DNA from: Alphaproteobacteria bacterium
Lineage (GTDB): Bacteria; Pseudomonadota; Alphaproteobacteria; Caulobacterales; Hyphomonadaceae
Direction of reading: 5' to 3'
DNA: 64,000 nt
NCBI GenBank assembly: GCA_018827375.1
Contig: JAHJYW010000048.1
Location: forward strand, 62,001 to 126,000
Positions 63,449 to 64,000 of the stretch are shown here, piece by piece. Below the pieces are notes generated by a model that was not told where the DNA came from, searched no databases, and was given only the letters and a program-made list of their open reading frames with translations. The first letter of the stretch is position 1; each line of letters starts with the position of its first letter. The position numbers and the translations under genes were made by a program.

Positions 63449-64000
63449 TTGACCCAATTTACCGAACTCGGCCTGGCCGAGCCCGTCCTCAAAGCCATTA
63501 CAGCTGAGGGCTACACCACCCCGACCCCAATTCAGGCGCAAGCCATTCCTGTCCTGCTCAAGGGCCAGGATGTCGTCGGCATCGCCCAGACCGGCACCGG
63601 CAAGACCGCTGCGTTCGTGCTGCCACTGCTGAGCCTGCTGGCCACCAAGCCATCGCGCCCTGCGCCTCGCACGGCCCGCGTCCTCATCCTCGCGCCAACC
63701 CGCGAACTGGCCGCCCAGATTGCTGACAGTGTGCGCGCCTATGGCAGCCACATGCGCCCAAGCGTTGCTGTTGTCGTTGGCGGCGTGAAGCCCGGCGCAC
63801 AGATCAAGGCCATGTCGCGCGGCGTCGATTTCCTGATCGCTACGCCTGGCCGCCTGCTGGACCACATGGACACGAAAGCCATCAGCCTCGCTGACACAAC
63901 GGCTGTCGTGCTCGATGAAGCCGACCAGATGATGGACCTCGGCTTCATGCCGGCCATTCGCAAGGTCATGGCTGCCGTGCCAATGAAGCGCCAGACACTG
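63449..64000 (+). CDS. DEAD-box RNA helicase (5' part, cut by window end)
   Basis: The first 184 codons of an RhlE-like DEAD-box helicase. The start is a TTG (TTGACCCAATTTACC) with AAGAG upstream. The Q motif is FTELGLAEPVL with TPTPIQAQAIP, motif I is AQTGTGKT, motif Ia PTRELAAQI, motif Ib TPGRLLDHM and motif II DEAD (VLDEADQMMDLGF). The reading frame stays open to base 64000, so motifs III-VI are outside. The gap 63199-63448 has no gene that I can support. Confidence 0.93.
   Translation, partial: MTQFTELGLAEPVLKAITAEGYTTPTPIQAQAIPVLLKGQDVVGIAQTGTGKTAAFVLPLLSLLATKPSRPAPRTARVLILAPTRELAAQIADSVRAYGSHMRPSVAVVVGGVKPGAQIKAMSRGVDFLIATPGRLLDHMDTKAISLADTTAVVLDEADQMMDLGFMPAIRKVMAAVPMKRQTL

Overview
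The window is about 61-63% GC, gene-dense and chromosomal. It looks like an alphaproteobacterium of the Caulobacterales, most likely a member or relative of the Hyphomonadaceae. The evidence is a CckA-type hybrid kinase, FlbT, a FliM-like protein, a DksA with a degraded zinc finger, TTAA-N7-TTAA (CtrA-type) sites and PRISE, MpaB and DUF2330 families typical of that group. The taxon is an inference. I saw no insertion sequence, prophage, CRISPR array, tRNA or rRNA.

Layout. 0-9.5 kb: an S24 repressor, TrmO, LysR, a candidate small RNA, Dps, aspartate aminotransferase, UvrC and a divergent TetR/MpaB-oxygenase pair. 9.5-15.3 kb: a YadA-like trimeric adhesin with 252-bp repeats, two Nudix hydrolases, a PiT phosphate transporter, PgsA and tiny membrane ORFs. 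15.4-24.2 kb: a CaCA antiporter, pteridine-reductase-like SDR, threonine aldolase, a DUF2330 + RnfD-like pair, a DUF2959 lipoprotein, GNAT, prolyl aminopeptidase and a chimeric Crp/histidine-kinase remnant. 24.4-34.5 kb: RNase P RNA with a readable promoter, BrkB, an amidase with an EamA exporter, a sulfide/persulfide regulon (persulfide dioxygenase divergent from a BigR/SqrR-like repressor, YgaP rhodanese and TauE), a DUF3445 operon, an EVE protein, a racemase and GmhB. 34.5-45.9 kb: HxlR divergent from a frameshifted PRISE reductase, an MFS pump, crotonase with alpha/beta hydrolase, and a MoxR/VWA pair split by an MscS/DUF2270 cassette. 46-51 kb: FlbT, MarC, DksA, a FliM-like protein and TerC. 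52-64 kb: a DUF885 peptidase, CckA, PaaX divergent from a fatty acid desaturase, cytochrome c, a Baeyer-Villiger-type monooxygenase, a periplasmic trehalase and the start of a DEAD-box helicase cut by the window edge.

The clearest multi-gene logic is the persulfide regulon around 28.4 kb, whose two transcripts leave a 39-bp near-perfect palindrome. Cell-cycle and motility functions (CckA, FlbT, FliM-like, DksA) are scattered singly, and a CtrA-like box lies about 50 bp before the FliM-like gene. The least expected items are: a ~110-nt candidate RNA with CCUCC-rich segments and an intrinsic terminator; a gene joining a Crp N-terminus to half a kinase ATPase domain; and a DUF2330/RnfD-like pair without other Rnf genes.
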